Origin: Calliopsis andreniformis
Lineage: Eukaryota; Arthropoda; Insecta; Hymenoptera; Andrenidae
NCBI RefSeq assembly: GCF_051401765.1
Contig: NW_027480422.1
Location: forward strand, 12,852,001-12,916,000
DNA length: 64,000 nt
Direction: 5' to 3'
Position numbers and translations under genes: made by a program. Of this stretch, positions 25,617 to 37,864 are shown one piece after another. The notes beneath the pieces were generated by a model. That model saw only the letters and a list, made by a program, of their open reading frames with translations. It did not search any database and was not told the DNA's origin. Positions within the stretch are counted from its first letter, which is position 1; the number at the start of each line of letters is the position of its first letter.

Positions 25617-27156
25617 TCGATGCTATTATTCGTTTTATGCGATGGAAAAACTGTTGTATTTATTTTGTATTTGATGCTTCTGGCGTTGACTTCTTAGGCC
25701 CTAACTATTGGATCTGGTGGACCAACGCCCTAGCGTGAAGACAAGGTTTCCCGGAACGTAGAAATGACCAAAACTTTCACACTGGTTGCAAATATTCCTC
25801 TTATACGATGAAAAAACTGTTGTGTTTTTATTAATTTTATGCTTCAGGCGTTGACTTCTAAGGCCGTAGCTATTCGATGTGGTGGCACAACGCCGTACAG
25901 TTACGCCCAGGTTGCCCGTAACGTAGAAATGACAATTACTTTTACACTGGTTGCAATTATTCCTGTTATACGATGGACAAGCAGTTGTATTTTTATTGTA
26001 CTTTATGCTTCTGGCGTTGACTTCTAAGGCCCTATGTATTCGATTTGGTGGAGCAATGCCTCAGACTTAAGACTAGGATGCCCGGAACGTAGAAAGGCCA
26101 TCACTTTCACACTGGTTGTAATTATTCGTTTTATACGATGGAAAGACTGATGTACTTATATCGTATTTTATGCTTCTGGCTTTGACTTCTAAGGCCCTAA
26201 CTATTCGTTCTGGTGGAGCAACGCCCTTGGGTGAAGCCTAGGTTGCCCGGAACGTAGAAATGACCATTACCTTCACACTGGTTGCAATTATCCGTTTTAT
26301 ACGATGGAAAAACTGTTGTACATATATCGTATTTTATGCTTCTGGCGTTGACTTCTTAGGCCCTAACTATTCGACCTGGTGGAGCAATGCCCTAGGGTGA
26401 AGCCTAGGTTGCCGGAATAAAGAAATGACCAGTCCTTTCACACTGGTTGCAGTTATCCGTTTTATACGGTGGAAAAACTGTTGTACATATATCGTATTTT
26501 ATGCTTCTGCCGTAGACCTCCTAGACCCTAACTATTCGACCTGGCGGAACAACGCCATAGAGTGAGGCCTAGGTCGCCCGGAACGTAGAAATGACCATCA
26601 CTTCAACCTGGTTGCAATTATTCCTGTTATACGATGGAAAAACTGTTGTATTTTTATTGTATTTTCTGCTTCTGACTTTGATTTTTAAGGTCCTAGCCAT
26701 TCGACCTGGAGGGTCAACGCCCAAGAGTGAAGCCTATGTTGGACGGAACGTAGAAATGACCATAACTTTCAGACTGGTTGCAATTACTCCCGTTACACGA
26801 TGGAAAAACTGTTGTATTTTTATTGTTTTTTATGTTTCGGGCGTTGACTTCTAAGGCCCTAGCAATTCGATCTGGTGGAGCAACGCCCTAGAGTTAAGTC
26901 TAGGATGCCCGGAACGTAGAAATGGCCAGTACTTTCACACTGGTTGCAATTATCCGTTTTATACGATGGAGAATCTGTAGTATTTATATTGTATTTCATG
27001 CTTCTGGCGCTGACTTCTTAGGCCCTAACTAGTCGATCTGTTGGAGAAATGCCCTAGAGTGAAGCCTAGGTAGCCCGGGACGTAAAAATGACCATAACTT
27101 TCACACTGGTTGCAATTATTCGTTTCATAAGATGGAAAAGCTGTAGTATTTATATT
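25617..27156. repeat. 1.55-kb segment, copy 2
   Basis: Copy of 21475-23026 at +4142 bp, including module M copy 5 (25725-26220). Few differences are seen: for instance GACCTCC near 26516 where the first copy has GACTTCC. It ends where TATATTTTATTTTATGC is followed by TTCTGG here and CCAGG in copy 1. Confidence 0.87.
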
Positions 27157-27686
27157 TTATTTTATGCTTCTGGCGTTGACTTCTTAGGACCTAACTATTC
27201 GATCTGGTGGAGCAACGCCCTAGAGAGAAGCCTAGATTTCCCGGAACGTAGAAATGACCATTACCTTCAGTCACGTTGCAGTTACTCCTGTTATACGACG
27301 GAACAACTGTTGTATTTTCATATTAGTTTATGCTTCTGGCGTTAACTTATAAGGCCGTAGCTATTCGATGTGTTGGAAAAACGCCCTAGGGTGAAGCCTA
27401 GGTTGCCCGCAACGCAGAAATGACCATAACTTTCGCACTCGTTGCAATTACCCTTTTTATACGATGAAAAGACTGTTCTATTTATTTTGTATTTTATGCT
27501 TCTGGCGTTGACTTCTTACGCCCTAACTATTCGATCTGGTTGACCAAAGCCCTAGGGTGAAGCCTAGGTTGCCAGGAACGTAGAAATGACGAATATTCAC
27601 TCTGGTTACAATTATTCCTGTTATACGATGAAAAAACTGTTGTATTAATTTTGTGTTTTATGCTTCTGGCGTTGACTTCTATGGCC

Positions 27687-27852
27687 CTAACTATTCGATC
27701 TGGTGGAGCAACGCCCTAGAGTGAAGCCTAGGTTGCCCGGAACGTAGAAATGACCATCACTTTCACACTGGTTGCAATTATTCCTGTTATACGATGGAAG
27801 AACTGTTGTATTTATATTGTGTTTTATGCTTCTGCTGTAGGCTTCTTAGGCC
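27687..27852 (+). repeat. Representative near-consensus satellite monomer (166 bp)
   Basis: Chosen as a reference for describing the unit; the start point is arbitrary, at CTAACTATTCGATCTGG. In order it holds: TTCGATCTGGTGGAGCAACG (positions 8-27 of the unit), CCTAGAGTGAAGCCTAGG (29-46), GCCCGGAACGTAGAAATGAC (49-68), a TTTCACACTGGTTGCAATTA segment (74-93), a variable five-base site (98-102), TATACGATGG (102-111) followed by an A-rich tract, then two T-rich TGTATTT copies 11 bp apart (121-140), and TATGCTTCTG leading to the next unit. CpG sites occur in ATTCGAT, CAACGCC, CCCGGAA, GAACGTA, TACGAT and usually GGCGTTG; this copy lacks the last one (GCTGTAG). A CCGG and a CCTAGG site occur in most units, so both should give a 166-bp ladder. 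Confidence 0.9.
27708..27736 (+). other. Imperfect dyad inside the monomer
   Basis: Shown on the reference monomer and present in most units. GCAAC, a three-base GCC bulge and CTAG on the left can pair with CTAG plus GTTGC on the right, leaving the eight-base loop AGTGAAGC: a 9-bp stem with one bulge. It is the clearest inverted symmetry I see in the unit. Variant monomers with CAATG on the left and GGATGC on the right break the outer pairs, so pairing is not strictly maintained. A role in protein binding or DNA extrusion is speculative. Confidence 0.6.
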
Positions 27853-29636
27853 CTAGCTATTCGATCTGGTGGAGCAACGCCCTAGGGTGAAGCCTAGGTT
27901 GCCCGGAACGTAGAAATGACCATCACCTTCACTCTGGTTGCAATTATTCCTGTTATACGATGGAAAAGCTGTTGTATCTTTGTTGTGTTTTATGATTCTG
28001 TCGTTGACTTCTTAGGCCCTAACTATTGGATCTGGTGGACCAACGCCCTAGAGTGAAACCTAGGTTGCCCGGAACGTGGAAGTGACCACCACGTTCACAC
28101 TTGTTGCAATTATTCCCGTTATACGATGGATAAACTGTTGTATTTTTATTGTATTTTATGTTTCGGGCGTTGACTTCTAAGGCCCTAGCTATTCGATCTG
28201 GTGGAGCAACGCCTTGGAGTGCATCCTAGGTTGCCCGGAACGTAGAAATGACCATTACCTTCACAATGTTTGCAAATATACATTATATACGATGGAAAAG
28301 CTGTTGTATTTTTATTTTATTTTTTGCTTCGGGCGTTGACTTCTAAGGCCGTAGCTATTCGATCTGGTGGAGCAACGCCCTAGAGTTAAGGCTAGGATGA
28401 CCGGAACGTAGAAATGGCCATTGCTTTCACACTGCTTGCACTTATTCGTCTGATAGGATGGAAAGGCTGTTGTACATATATCGTATTTTATGCTTCTGGC
28501 GTTGACTTCTTAGGACCTAACTATTCGATCTGGTGGAGCAACGCCCTAGAGAGAAGCCTAGATTTCCCGGAACGTAGAAATGACCATTACCTTCAGGCAC
28601 GTTGCAGTTACTCCTGTTATACGACGGAACAACTGTTGTATTTTCATATTATTTTATGCTTCTGGCGTTAACTTATAAGGCCGTAGCTATTCGATGTGTT
28701 GGAAAAACGCCCTAGGGTGAAGCCTAGGTTGCCCGCAACGCAGAAATGACCATAACTTTCGCACTCGTTGCAATTACCCTTTTTATACGATGAAAAGACT
28801 GTTCTATTTATTTTGTATTTTATGCTTCTGGCGTTGACTTCTTAGGCCCTAACTATTCGATCTGGTTGACCAAAGCCCTAGGGTGAAGCCTAGGTTGCCA
28901 GGAACGTAGAAATGACGAATATTCACTCTGGTTACAATTATTCCTGTTATACGATGAAAAAACTGTTGTATTAATTTTGTGTTTTATGCTTCTGGCGTTG
29001 ACTTCTATGGCCCTAACTATTCGATCTGGTGGAGCAACGCCCTAGAGTGAAGCCTAGGTTGCCCGGAACGTTGAAATGACCATCACTTTCACACTGGTTG
29101 CAATTATTCCTGTTATACGATGGAAGAACTGTTGTATTTATATTGTGTTTTATGCTTCTGCTGTAGGCTTCTTAGGCCCTAGCTATTCGATCTGGTGGAG
29201 CAACGCCCTAGGGTGAAGCCTAGGTTGTCCGGAACGTAGAAATGACCATCACCTTCACTCTGGTTGCAATTATTCCTGTTATACGATGGAAAAGCTGTTG
29301 TATCTTTGTTGTATTTTATGATTCTGTCGTTGACTTCTTAGGCCCTAACTATTGGATCTGGTGGACCAACGCCCTAGAGTGAAACCTAGGTTGCCCGGAA
29401 CGTGGAAGTGACCACCACGTTCACACTTGTTGCAATTATTCCCGTTATACGATGGATAAACTGTTGTATTTTTATTGTATTTTATGTTTCGGGCGTTGAC
29501 TTCTAAGGCCCTAGCTATTCGATCTGGTGGAGCAACGCCTTGGAGTGCATCCTAGGTTGCCCGGAACGTAGAAATGACCATTACCTTCACAATGTTTGCA
29601 AATATACATTATATACGATGGATAAGCTGTTGTATT

Positions 29637-32600
29637 TATATTGTATTTTATGCTTCTGGCATTGACATCTAAGGCCCTAACTATTCGATCTGGTGGATCA
29701 ACGCCCTAGCGTGAAGCCTAGGTTGCCCGGAACGTAGAAATAACCATTACTTCCACACTGTTTGCAATTATTCATTTTATACAATGGAAAAACTGTTGTA
29801 TTTATAATGTATTTTATATTTATGGCGTTGACTTCTATGGCCGTAGCTATTCGATGGGGTGGAGCAATGCCCTAGAGTGAAGCCTAGGTTGCCCGGAACG
29901 TAGAAATGACCATACCTTTCACACTGGTTGCAATTACTCCTGTTATACAAGGGAATAACTGTTGTATTTATATTGCAGTTTATGCTTCTGGCGTTGACTT
30001 CTTAGGCCCTAACTATTCGATCTGGGGGAACCACGCCCTAGACTGAAGCCTAGGTTGCCCGGAAAGTAGAAATGACCATTACCTCCACACTGTTCGCAAT
30101 TATTCATTTTATACAATAGAAAAACTGTTGTATTTATAATGTATTTTATAGTTATGGCGTTGACTTCTAAGGCCGTAGCTATTCAATGGGGTGGAGCAAC
30201 GCCCTAGAGTGAAGCCTAGGTTGCCCGGAACGTAGAAATGACCATGTCTTTCACACTGGTTGCAATTATTCCTGTTATACGATGGAAAAACTGTTGTATT
30301 TATATTATATTTTATGCTTCAGGCGTTGACTTCTAGGGCCGTAGCTATTCGATGTGGTGGAGAAACGCCCTAGAGTGAAGCCTAGGTTGCCCGGAAAGTA
30401 GAAATGACCATTACCTCCACACTGTTTGCAATTATTCATTTTATACAATGGAAAAACTGTTGTATGTATATTGTTTTTTATAGTTATGGCGTTGACTTCT
30501 AAGGCCGTAACTAGTCGATGTGGTGGAGCAATGCCCTAGAGTGAAGCCTAGGATGCCCGCAACGTAGAAATGACCATATCTTTTACACTGTTTGCAATTA
30601 TTCCTGTTATACGATTGAAAAACTGTTGTATTTATATTGTATTTTATGCTTCTGGCGTTGACTTCTAAGGCCCTATCTATTCGATCTGGTGGAGCAACGA
30701 ACTAGAGTGAAGCCTAGGTTGCCCGGAACGTAGAAATGACCTTTATTTTCACACTGTTTCCAAATATACATCATATACGATGGAAAAGCTGTTGTATTTA
30801 TATTGTATTTTATAGTTATGGCGTTGTCTTCTAGGGCCGTAGCTATTCGATGCGGTTGAGCAACGCCCTAGAGAGAAGCCTAGGTTGCCCGGAACGTTGA
30901 AATGACCATTACTTCCACACTGTTTGCAATTATTCATATTATACAGTGGAAAAACTGTTGTATTTATATTGCATTTTATGCTTCTGGCATTGACTTCTAA
31001 GGACCTAACTATTCGATGTGGTGGAGCAACCCCTTAGAGTGAAGCCTAGGTTGCCCGGAACGTAGAAATCACCATAGCTATCACAGTGGTTGCAATTATT
31101 CCTGTTATACAAGGGAAAAACTGTTGTATTTATATTGTATTTTATGCTTCTGGCGCTGACTTCTTAGGCCCTAACTATTCGATCTGGTGGAGCAACGCCC
31201 TAGAGTGAAGCCTAGGTTGCCCGGAATGTAGAAATGACCATCACTTTCACACTGATTGCAATTATTCTTGTTATACGATGGAAAAACTGTTGTATTTATA
31301 TTATATTTTATGCTTCAGGCGTTGACTTCTAGGGCCGTAGCTATTCGATGTGGTGGAGAATCGCCCTAGAGTGAAGCCTAGGTTGCCCGGAAAGTAGAAA
31401 TGACCATTACCTCCACACTGTTTGCAGTTATTCATTTTATACAATGGAAAAACTGTTGTATTTATATTGTTTTTTATAGTTATGGCGTTGACTTCTATGG
31501 CCGTAGCTATTCGATGGGGTGGAGCAATGCCCTTGAGTGAAGCCTAGGTTGCCCGGAACGTAGAAATGACCATACCTTTCACACTGGTTGCAATTATTCC
31601 TGTTATACAAGGGAATAACTGTTGTACTTATATTGCAGTTTATGCTTCTGGCGTTGACTTCTTAGGCCCTAACTATTCGACCTGGGGGCACCACGCCCTA
31701 GACTGAACCCTAGGTTGCCCGGAACGTAGAAATGACCATCACTTTCACACTGGTTGCAATTATTCCTGTTATGCGATGGAAAAACTGTTGTATCTATTTT
31801 GTATTTTATGCTTCTGGCGTTGACTTCTTAGGTCCTAACTATTGGATCTGGTGGCGCAACGCCCTCTGGTGTCGCCCAGGTTGCCCGGAACGTAGAAATG
31901 ACCTTAACCTTCATACTGATTGCAATTATTCATTTTATACGATGGAAAAACTGTTGTACTTATAATGTATGTTATGCCTCTGGCGTTGGCTCCTAAGGCC
32001 GTAGCTATTCGATGTGGTGGAGCAACGCCCTAGCGTGAAGCCTAGGTTGCCCGGAACGTAGAAATAACCATTACTTCCACACTGTTTGCAATTATTCATT
32101 TTATACAATGGAAAAACTGTTGTATTTATAATGTATTTTATAGTTATGGCGTTGACTTCTAAGGCCGTAGCTATTCAATGGGGTGGAGCAACGCCCTAGA
32201 GTGAAGCCTAGGTTGCCCGGAACGTAGAAATGACCATGTCTTTCACACTGGTTGCAATTATTCCTGTTATACGATGTAAAAACTGTTGTATTGATATCAT
32301 ATTTTATGCTTCAGGCGATGACTTCTAGGGCCGTAGCTATTCGATGTGGTGGAGAAACGCCCTAGAGTGAAGCCTAGGTTGCCCTGAAAGTAGAAATGAC
32401 CATTACCTCCACACTGTTTGCAATTATTCATTTTATACAATGGAAAGCTGTTGTATTTAAATTGTTTTTTATAGTTATGGCGTTGTCTTCTAGGGCCGTA
32501 GCTATTCGATGTGGTTGAGCAACGCCCTAGAGTGAAGCCTAGGTTGCCCGGAACGTAGAAATGACCATAACTTTCATACTGATTGCAATTATTCGTATTA
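29637..32600. repeat. Region of 6-, 10- and 12-monomer spacings
   Basis: GGGAATAACTG recurs at 29951 and 31611 (1660 bp). GGCGTTGACTTCTAGGGCCG recurs at 30324 and 31320 (996 bp), and with one change at 32316. ATTCAATGGGGTGG recurs at 30181 and 32173 (1992 bp). All are exact multiples of 166. The region is rich in TTTATAGTTATGGCG and CATTACCTCCACACTG monomers. There is no gene. Confidence 0.83.
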
Positions 32601-33862
32601 TACGATGGAAGAACTGTTGTATTTATATTGTATTTTATGCTTCAGGCGTTGACTTCTTAGGCCCTAACTATTCGATGTGGTTGAGCAACGCCCTCTGGTG
32701 TCGCCCAGGTTGCCCGGAACGTAGAAATGACCATAACTTTCATACTGGTTGCAATTATTCGTTTTATACGATGGAAAAACTGTTGTATTTATATTGTATT
32801 TTTTGCTTCAGGCGTTGACTTCTTAGGCCCTAACTATTCGCTCTGGTGGAACAACGCCCTAGGGTGAAGCCTAGGTTGCCCGGAACGTAGAAATGACCAT
32901 TACCTTCACACTGCTTGCGATTATTCATTTTATACGATAGTAAAACTGTTGTACATATATCGTATTTTATGTTTCTGGCGTTGACTTCTTAGGCCCTAAC
33001 TATTCGATCAGGTGGAATAACGCCATAGGGTGAAGCCTAGGTTGCGCGGAACGTAGAAATGAGCATAACTTTCACACTGGTTTCAATTATTCGTTTTATA
33101 CAATGGAAAAACTGTTCTACTTATTTTGTATTTTATGCTTCGACCGTTGACTCCTAAGGCCCCAACTATTAAATCTGGTGGAGCAACGCCCTAGAGTGAA
33201 GCCTAGATTGCCCGGAACGTAAAAATGACCTGTACTTTCACACTGGTTGCTATTATTCCTGTTATACGATGGAAAAACTGTTGTACTTATGTTGTATTTT
33301 ATGCTTCTGGCGCCGAATTCTAAGTCCCTAACTATTGGATCTGGTGGAGCAACGCCCTAGAGTGAAGCCTGGGTTGCCCGGAACGTAGAAATGACCGTTA
33401 CTTTCACACTGTTTGCAAATGTACATGATATACGATGGAAAAGCTGTTGTATCTATATTGTATTTTATACTTCTGGCGCTGACATCCTAGGCCCTAACTA
33501 ATTGATCTGGTGGAGCACCGCCCTGTAGTGAAGCGTAGGTTGCCCGGAACGTAGAAATGACCATAACTTTCACACTGGTTTCAATTATTGGTTTAATACA
33601 ATGGAAAAACTGTTCTATTCATTTTGTATTTTATGCTTCGGGCGTTGACTTCTATGGCCCTAACTATTCGATGTGGTGGAGCAACGCCCTAGAGTGGAGC
33701 CTAGGTCGCCCGAAACGTGGAAATGACCATTACTTTCATTCTGGTTGCAATTATTCCAGCTATACGATGGACAAACTGTTGGATTTTGATTGCACTTTAT
33801 ACTTCTGGCGTTGACTTCTAAGGCCCTATGTATTCGATCTGGTGTAGCAATGCCTCAGAGTT
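32601..33862. repeat. Divergent monomers
   Basis: About 7.6 monomers without a sustained HOR. A CTCTGGTGTCGCCCAGG monomer at 32692 repeats the one at 31863 (829 bp, five monomers minus 1). CATATATCGTATTTTATG monomers begin to be frequent here. Nothing else is visible. Confidence 0.75.
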
Positions 33863-34544
33863 AAGACCAGGATGCCCGCAACGTAGAAATGTCTATTACT
33901 TTCACACTGGTTGCAATTATTCGTTTTATACGATGGAAAAACTGTTGTACATATATCGTATTTTATGCTTCTGGTGTTGACTTCTTAGGCCCTAACTATT
34001 CGATCAGGTGGAGCAACGCCCTAGGGTGAAGCCTATGTTGCCCGGAACGTAGAAATGACCATAACTTTCATACTGGTTGCAATTATTCCAGCTGTACGAT
34101 GGACAAACTGTTGGATTTTGATTGTACTTTATGCTTCAGGCGTTGACTTCTTAGGCCCTAACTATTCGCTCTGGTGGAACAACGCACTAGGGTGAAGCCT
34201 AGGTTGCCCGGAACGTAGAAATGACCATTACCTTCACACTGTTTGCGATTATTCATTTTATACGATGGTAAAACTGTTGTATTTATTTTGTATTTTATGC
34301 TTCTAGCATTGACTTCTAAGGCCCTAGCTATTCCATCTGGTGGAGCAACGCCCTAGAGTGGAGCCTAGGTCGCGCGAAACGTGGAAATGACCATTACTTT
34401 CACTCTAGATGCAATTATTCCAGCTGTACGATGGACAAACTGTTGGATTTTGATTGTACTTTATGCTTCAGGCGTTGACTTCTTAGGCCCTAACTATTCG
34501 CTCTGGTGGAACAACGCACTAGGGTGAAGCCTAGGTTGCCCGGA
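33863..34544. repeat. 14-monomer spaced block, copy 1
   Basis: About 680 bp that recur at 36187-36868, offset 2324 (14 x 166 exactly). Markers include ACCAGGATGCCCGCAA, GAAATGTCTATTAC, GCCTATGTTGCCC, CCAGCTGTACGATGG and GCTCTGGTGGAACAACGCAC. Inside the block, two monomers about 332 bp apart both carry the CCAGCTGTACG variant. Confidence 0.85.
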
Positions 34545-36186
34545 AAGTAGAAATGACCATTACCTCCACACTGTTTGCAATTATTCATTATATACCATGG
34601 AAAAACTGTTGTATTTATATTGTTTTTTATAGTTATGGCGTTGACTTCTAAGGCCGTAGCTATTCGATGTGGTGGAGCAAAGCCCTAGAGTGATGCCTAG
34701 GATGCCCGCAACGTAGAGATGACCATATTTTTCACACTGTTTGCAATTATTCCTGTTATACGATTGAAAAACTGTTGTATTTAAATTGTATTTTATGCTT
34801 CTGGCGTTGACTTCTAAGGCCGCAGCTATTCGATGTGGTGGAGCAACGCCCTAGAGTGAAGCCTAGGTTGCCCGGAACGTAGAAATGACCATACCTTTCA
34901 CATTGGTTGCAATTATTCCTGTTATACAATGGAAAAACTGATGTATTTATATTGTATTTTATGCTTCTGGCGTTGACTGCCTGGGCCCTAGCTATTCTAC
35001 CTGGAGGAGCAACGCCCTAGAGTGAAGCCTAGGTTGACCGGAATGCAGAAATGACCATCACTTTCACACTGGTGGCAATTATTCCTGTTATACGATGGAA
35101 AAACTGTTGGATTTTTAATGTACTTTATGCTTCTGGCGTTGACTTCTAAGGCCCTATGTATTCGATCTGGTGGCGCAATGCCTCAGTGTTAAGTCTAGGA
35201 TGCCCGGAACGTAGAAATGTCCGTTACTTTCACACTGGTTGCAATTACTCATTTTATGCGATGGAAAAACTGTTGTACATATATCGTATTTTATGCTTCT
35301 GGCATTGACTTCTTAGGCCCTAACTATTCGATCTGGTGGATCAACGCCCAGGGGTGAAGCCTAGGTTGCGCGAAATGTAGAAATGACCATAACTTTCACA
35401 CTGGTTTCAATTGTTCGTTTTATACAATGGAAAAACTGTTCTATTTATTTTGTACTTTATGCTTCGGGCGTTGACTTCTAAGGCCCCAACTATTCGATCT
35501 GGTGCAGCAACGCCCTAGAGTTAAGCCTAGGTTCCCCGGATTGTAGAAATGACCATTACCTTCACACTGTTTGCGATTATTCATTTTATACGACGGAAAA
35601 GCTGTTGTATCTATTTTGTATTTTATGCTTCTGGCGCTGATTTCTTAGGTCCTAACTATTGGATCTGGTGGACCAACGCCCAGGGGTGAAGCCTAGGTTG
35701 CGCGGAACGTAGAAATGACCATAACTTTCACACTGGTTTCAATTATTCGATTTATACAATGGAAAAACTGTTCTATTTACTTTGTATTTTATGCTTCAGG
35801 CGTTGACTTCTTAGGCCCTCACTATTCGCTCTGGTGGAACAACGCCCTAGAGTGATGCCTAGGTCGCCCGGACCGTAGAAATGACCATTACTTTCACACT
35901 GGTTTCAATTATTCGTTTTATACAATGGAAAAACTGTTCTATTTATTTTGTATTTTATGCTTCGGGCTTTGACTTCTAAGGCCCTAACTATTCGATCTGG
36001 TGGTGCAACGCCCTAGAGTGAAGCCTAGGATGCCCGCAACGTAGAAATGACCATATTTTTCACACTGGTTGCAATTATTCTTGTTATACGATGGAAAAAC
36101 TGTTGTATTTATTTTGTATTTTATGCTTCAGGCGTTGACTTCTTAGGCCCTAACTATTCGCTCTGGTGGAACAACGCCCTAGTGTG
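34545..36186. repeat. 20- and 19-monomer spaced blocks, copy 1
   Basis: 34545-35689 matches 37865-39009 at 3320 bp (20 x 166). 35850-36186 matches 39004-39340 at 3154 bp (19 x 166). The one-monomer step between them lies near 35690-35849, so the downstream region has lost, or this one has gained, a single monomer there. Markers include GCAAAGCCCTAGAGTGATGC and GCGCGAAATGTAG. Confidence 0.85.
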
Positions 36187-37864
36187 AAGACCAGGATGCC
36201 CGCAAGGTAGAAATGTCTATTACTTTCACACTGGTTGCAATTATTCGTTTTATACGATGGGAAAACTGTTGTACATATATCGTATTTTATGCTTCTGGTG
36301 TTGACTTCTTAGGCCCTAACTATTCGATCAGGTGGAGCAACGCCCTAGGGTGAAGCCTATGTTGCCCGGAACGTAGAAATGACCATAACTTTCATACTGG
36401 TTTCAATTATTCCAGCTGTACGATGGACAAACTGTTGGATTTTGATTGTACTTTATGCTTCAGGCGTTGACTTCTTAGGCCCTAACTATTCGCTCTGGTG
36501 GAACAACGCACTAGGGTGAAGCCTAGGTTGCCCGGAACGTAGAAATGACCATTACCTTCACACTGTTTGCGATTATTCATTTTATACGATGGTAAAGCTG
36601 TTGTATTTATTTTGTATTTTATGCTTCTGGCATTGACTTCTAAGGCCCTAGCTATTCCATCTGGTGGAGCAACGCCCTAGAGTGGAGCCTAGGTCGCGCG
36701 AAACGTGGAAATGACCATTACTTTCACTCTAGATGCAATTATTCCAGCTGTACGATGGACAAACTGTTGGATTTTGATTGTACTTTATGCTTCAGGCGTT
36801 GACTTCTTAGGCCCTAACTATTCGCTCTGGTGGAACAACGCACTAGGGTGAAGCCTAGGTTGCCCGGAACGTAGAAATGACCATTACCTTCACACTGTTT
36901 GCAATTATTCATTTTATACGATGGTAAAACTGTTGTACATATATCGTAATTTATGCTTCTGGCGTTAACATCTTACGCCCTAACTATTCGATCAGGTGGA
37001 GCAACGCCCTAGGGTGAAGCCTAGGTTGCCCGGTACGTAGAAATGACCGTAACTTTCATACTGGTTGCAATTATTCGTTTTATACGACGGAAAAACTGTT
37101 GTATTTATATTGTATTTTATGCTTCTGGCGTTGACTTCTTAGGCCCTAACTATTTGATCACGTGGAGCACCGCCCTGTAGTGAAGCCTAGGTTGCCCGGA
37201 ACGTAGAATTGACCATCACTTTCACACTGGTTGCAATTATTCTTGTTATACAATGGAAAAACTGTTGTATTTATTTTGTATTTTATGCTTCTGGCATTGA
37301 CTTCTAAGGCCCTAGCTATTCCATCTGATGGAGCAACGCCCTAGAGTGGATCCTAGGTCGCCCGAAACGTAGAAATGACCATTACTTTCACTCTGTTTGC
37401 AAATGTACATTATATACGATGGAAAAGCTGTTGTATTTATATTGTATTTTATGCTTCTGGCGTTGACTTCTTAGGCCCTAACTATTTGATCTGGTGGAGC
37501 AACGCCCTAGAGTGTAGCCTAGGTTGCCCGGAACGTAGAAATGACCATAGCTTTCACACTGGTTGCAATTATTCCTGTTATACAAGGGAAAAACTGTTGT
37601 ATTTATATTGTATTTTATGCATCTGGCGTTGAATTCTTAGGCCCTAACAATTCGATCTGGTGGAGCACCGCCCTGTAGTGAAGCCTAGGTTGCCCGGAAC
37701 GTAGAAATGACCATGTCTTTCACACTGGTTGCAATTATTCCTGTTATACGATGGAAAAACTGTTGTACTTATATTATATTTTATGCTTCAGGCGTTGACT
37801 TCTAAGGGCGTAGCTATTCGATGTGGTGGAGAAACGCCCTAGAGTGAAGCCCAGGTTGCCCGGA
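36187..37864. repeat. 14-monomer block copy 2 and linking monomers
   Basis: 36187-36868 is the second copy of 33863-34544. 36869-37864 is about six monomers with CATATATCG, CAAATGTACA and TATACAAGGG types and no precise partner. No coding feature is visible. Confidence 0.78.

Larger units (their letters stand above)
27157..29636. repeat. 8-mer higher-order duplication, 1326 bp
   Basis: 27157-28310 matches 28483-29636 at an offset of 1326 bp (8 x 166 minus 2); about one monomer (28311-28482) lies between them. By eye I found about seven single-base differences in roughly 1150 bp. The missing 2 bp lie in a monomer reading GACGAATATTCACTCTGG, present in both copies. Other private markers are GAGAGAAGCCTAGATTTCCC, CTGCTGTAGGCTTC and GACCACCACGTTC. 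Confidence 0.92.

Noticed and set aside
27683..27692. CCCTAAC and TTAGG telomere-like motifs
   Set aside because: They occur singly, once per 166-bp unit, and never in tandem. They are part of the monomer and not telomeric or interstitial telomere repeats.
27694..27710. Possible CENP-B box starting at TTCG
   Set aside because: The TTCGATCTGGTGGAG segment matches only part of the nine essential bases of the CENP-B box, and the CGGG on the minus strand is not at the required distance from a TTCG. No canonical box was found.
37375..37632. Plus-strand reading frames of 85 codons with hydrophobic stretches (many positions, such as 33557-33814 and 46169-46426)
   Set aside because: Same explanation: one monomer-and-a-half of satellite read in the most open frame. 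The resemblance between them is that of the DNA repeat, and substitutions show no preference for silent changes that I can see.
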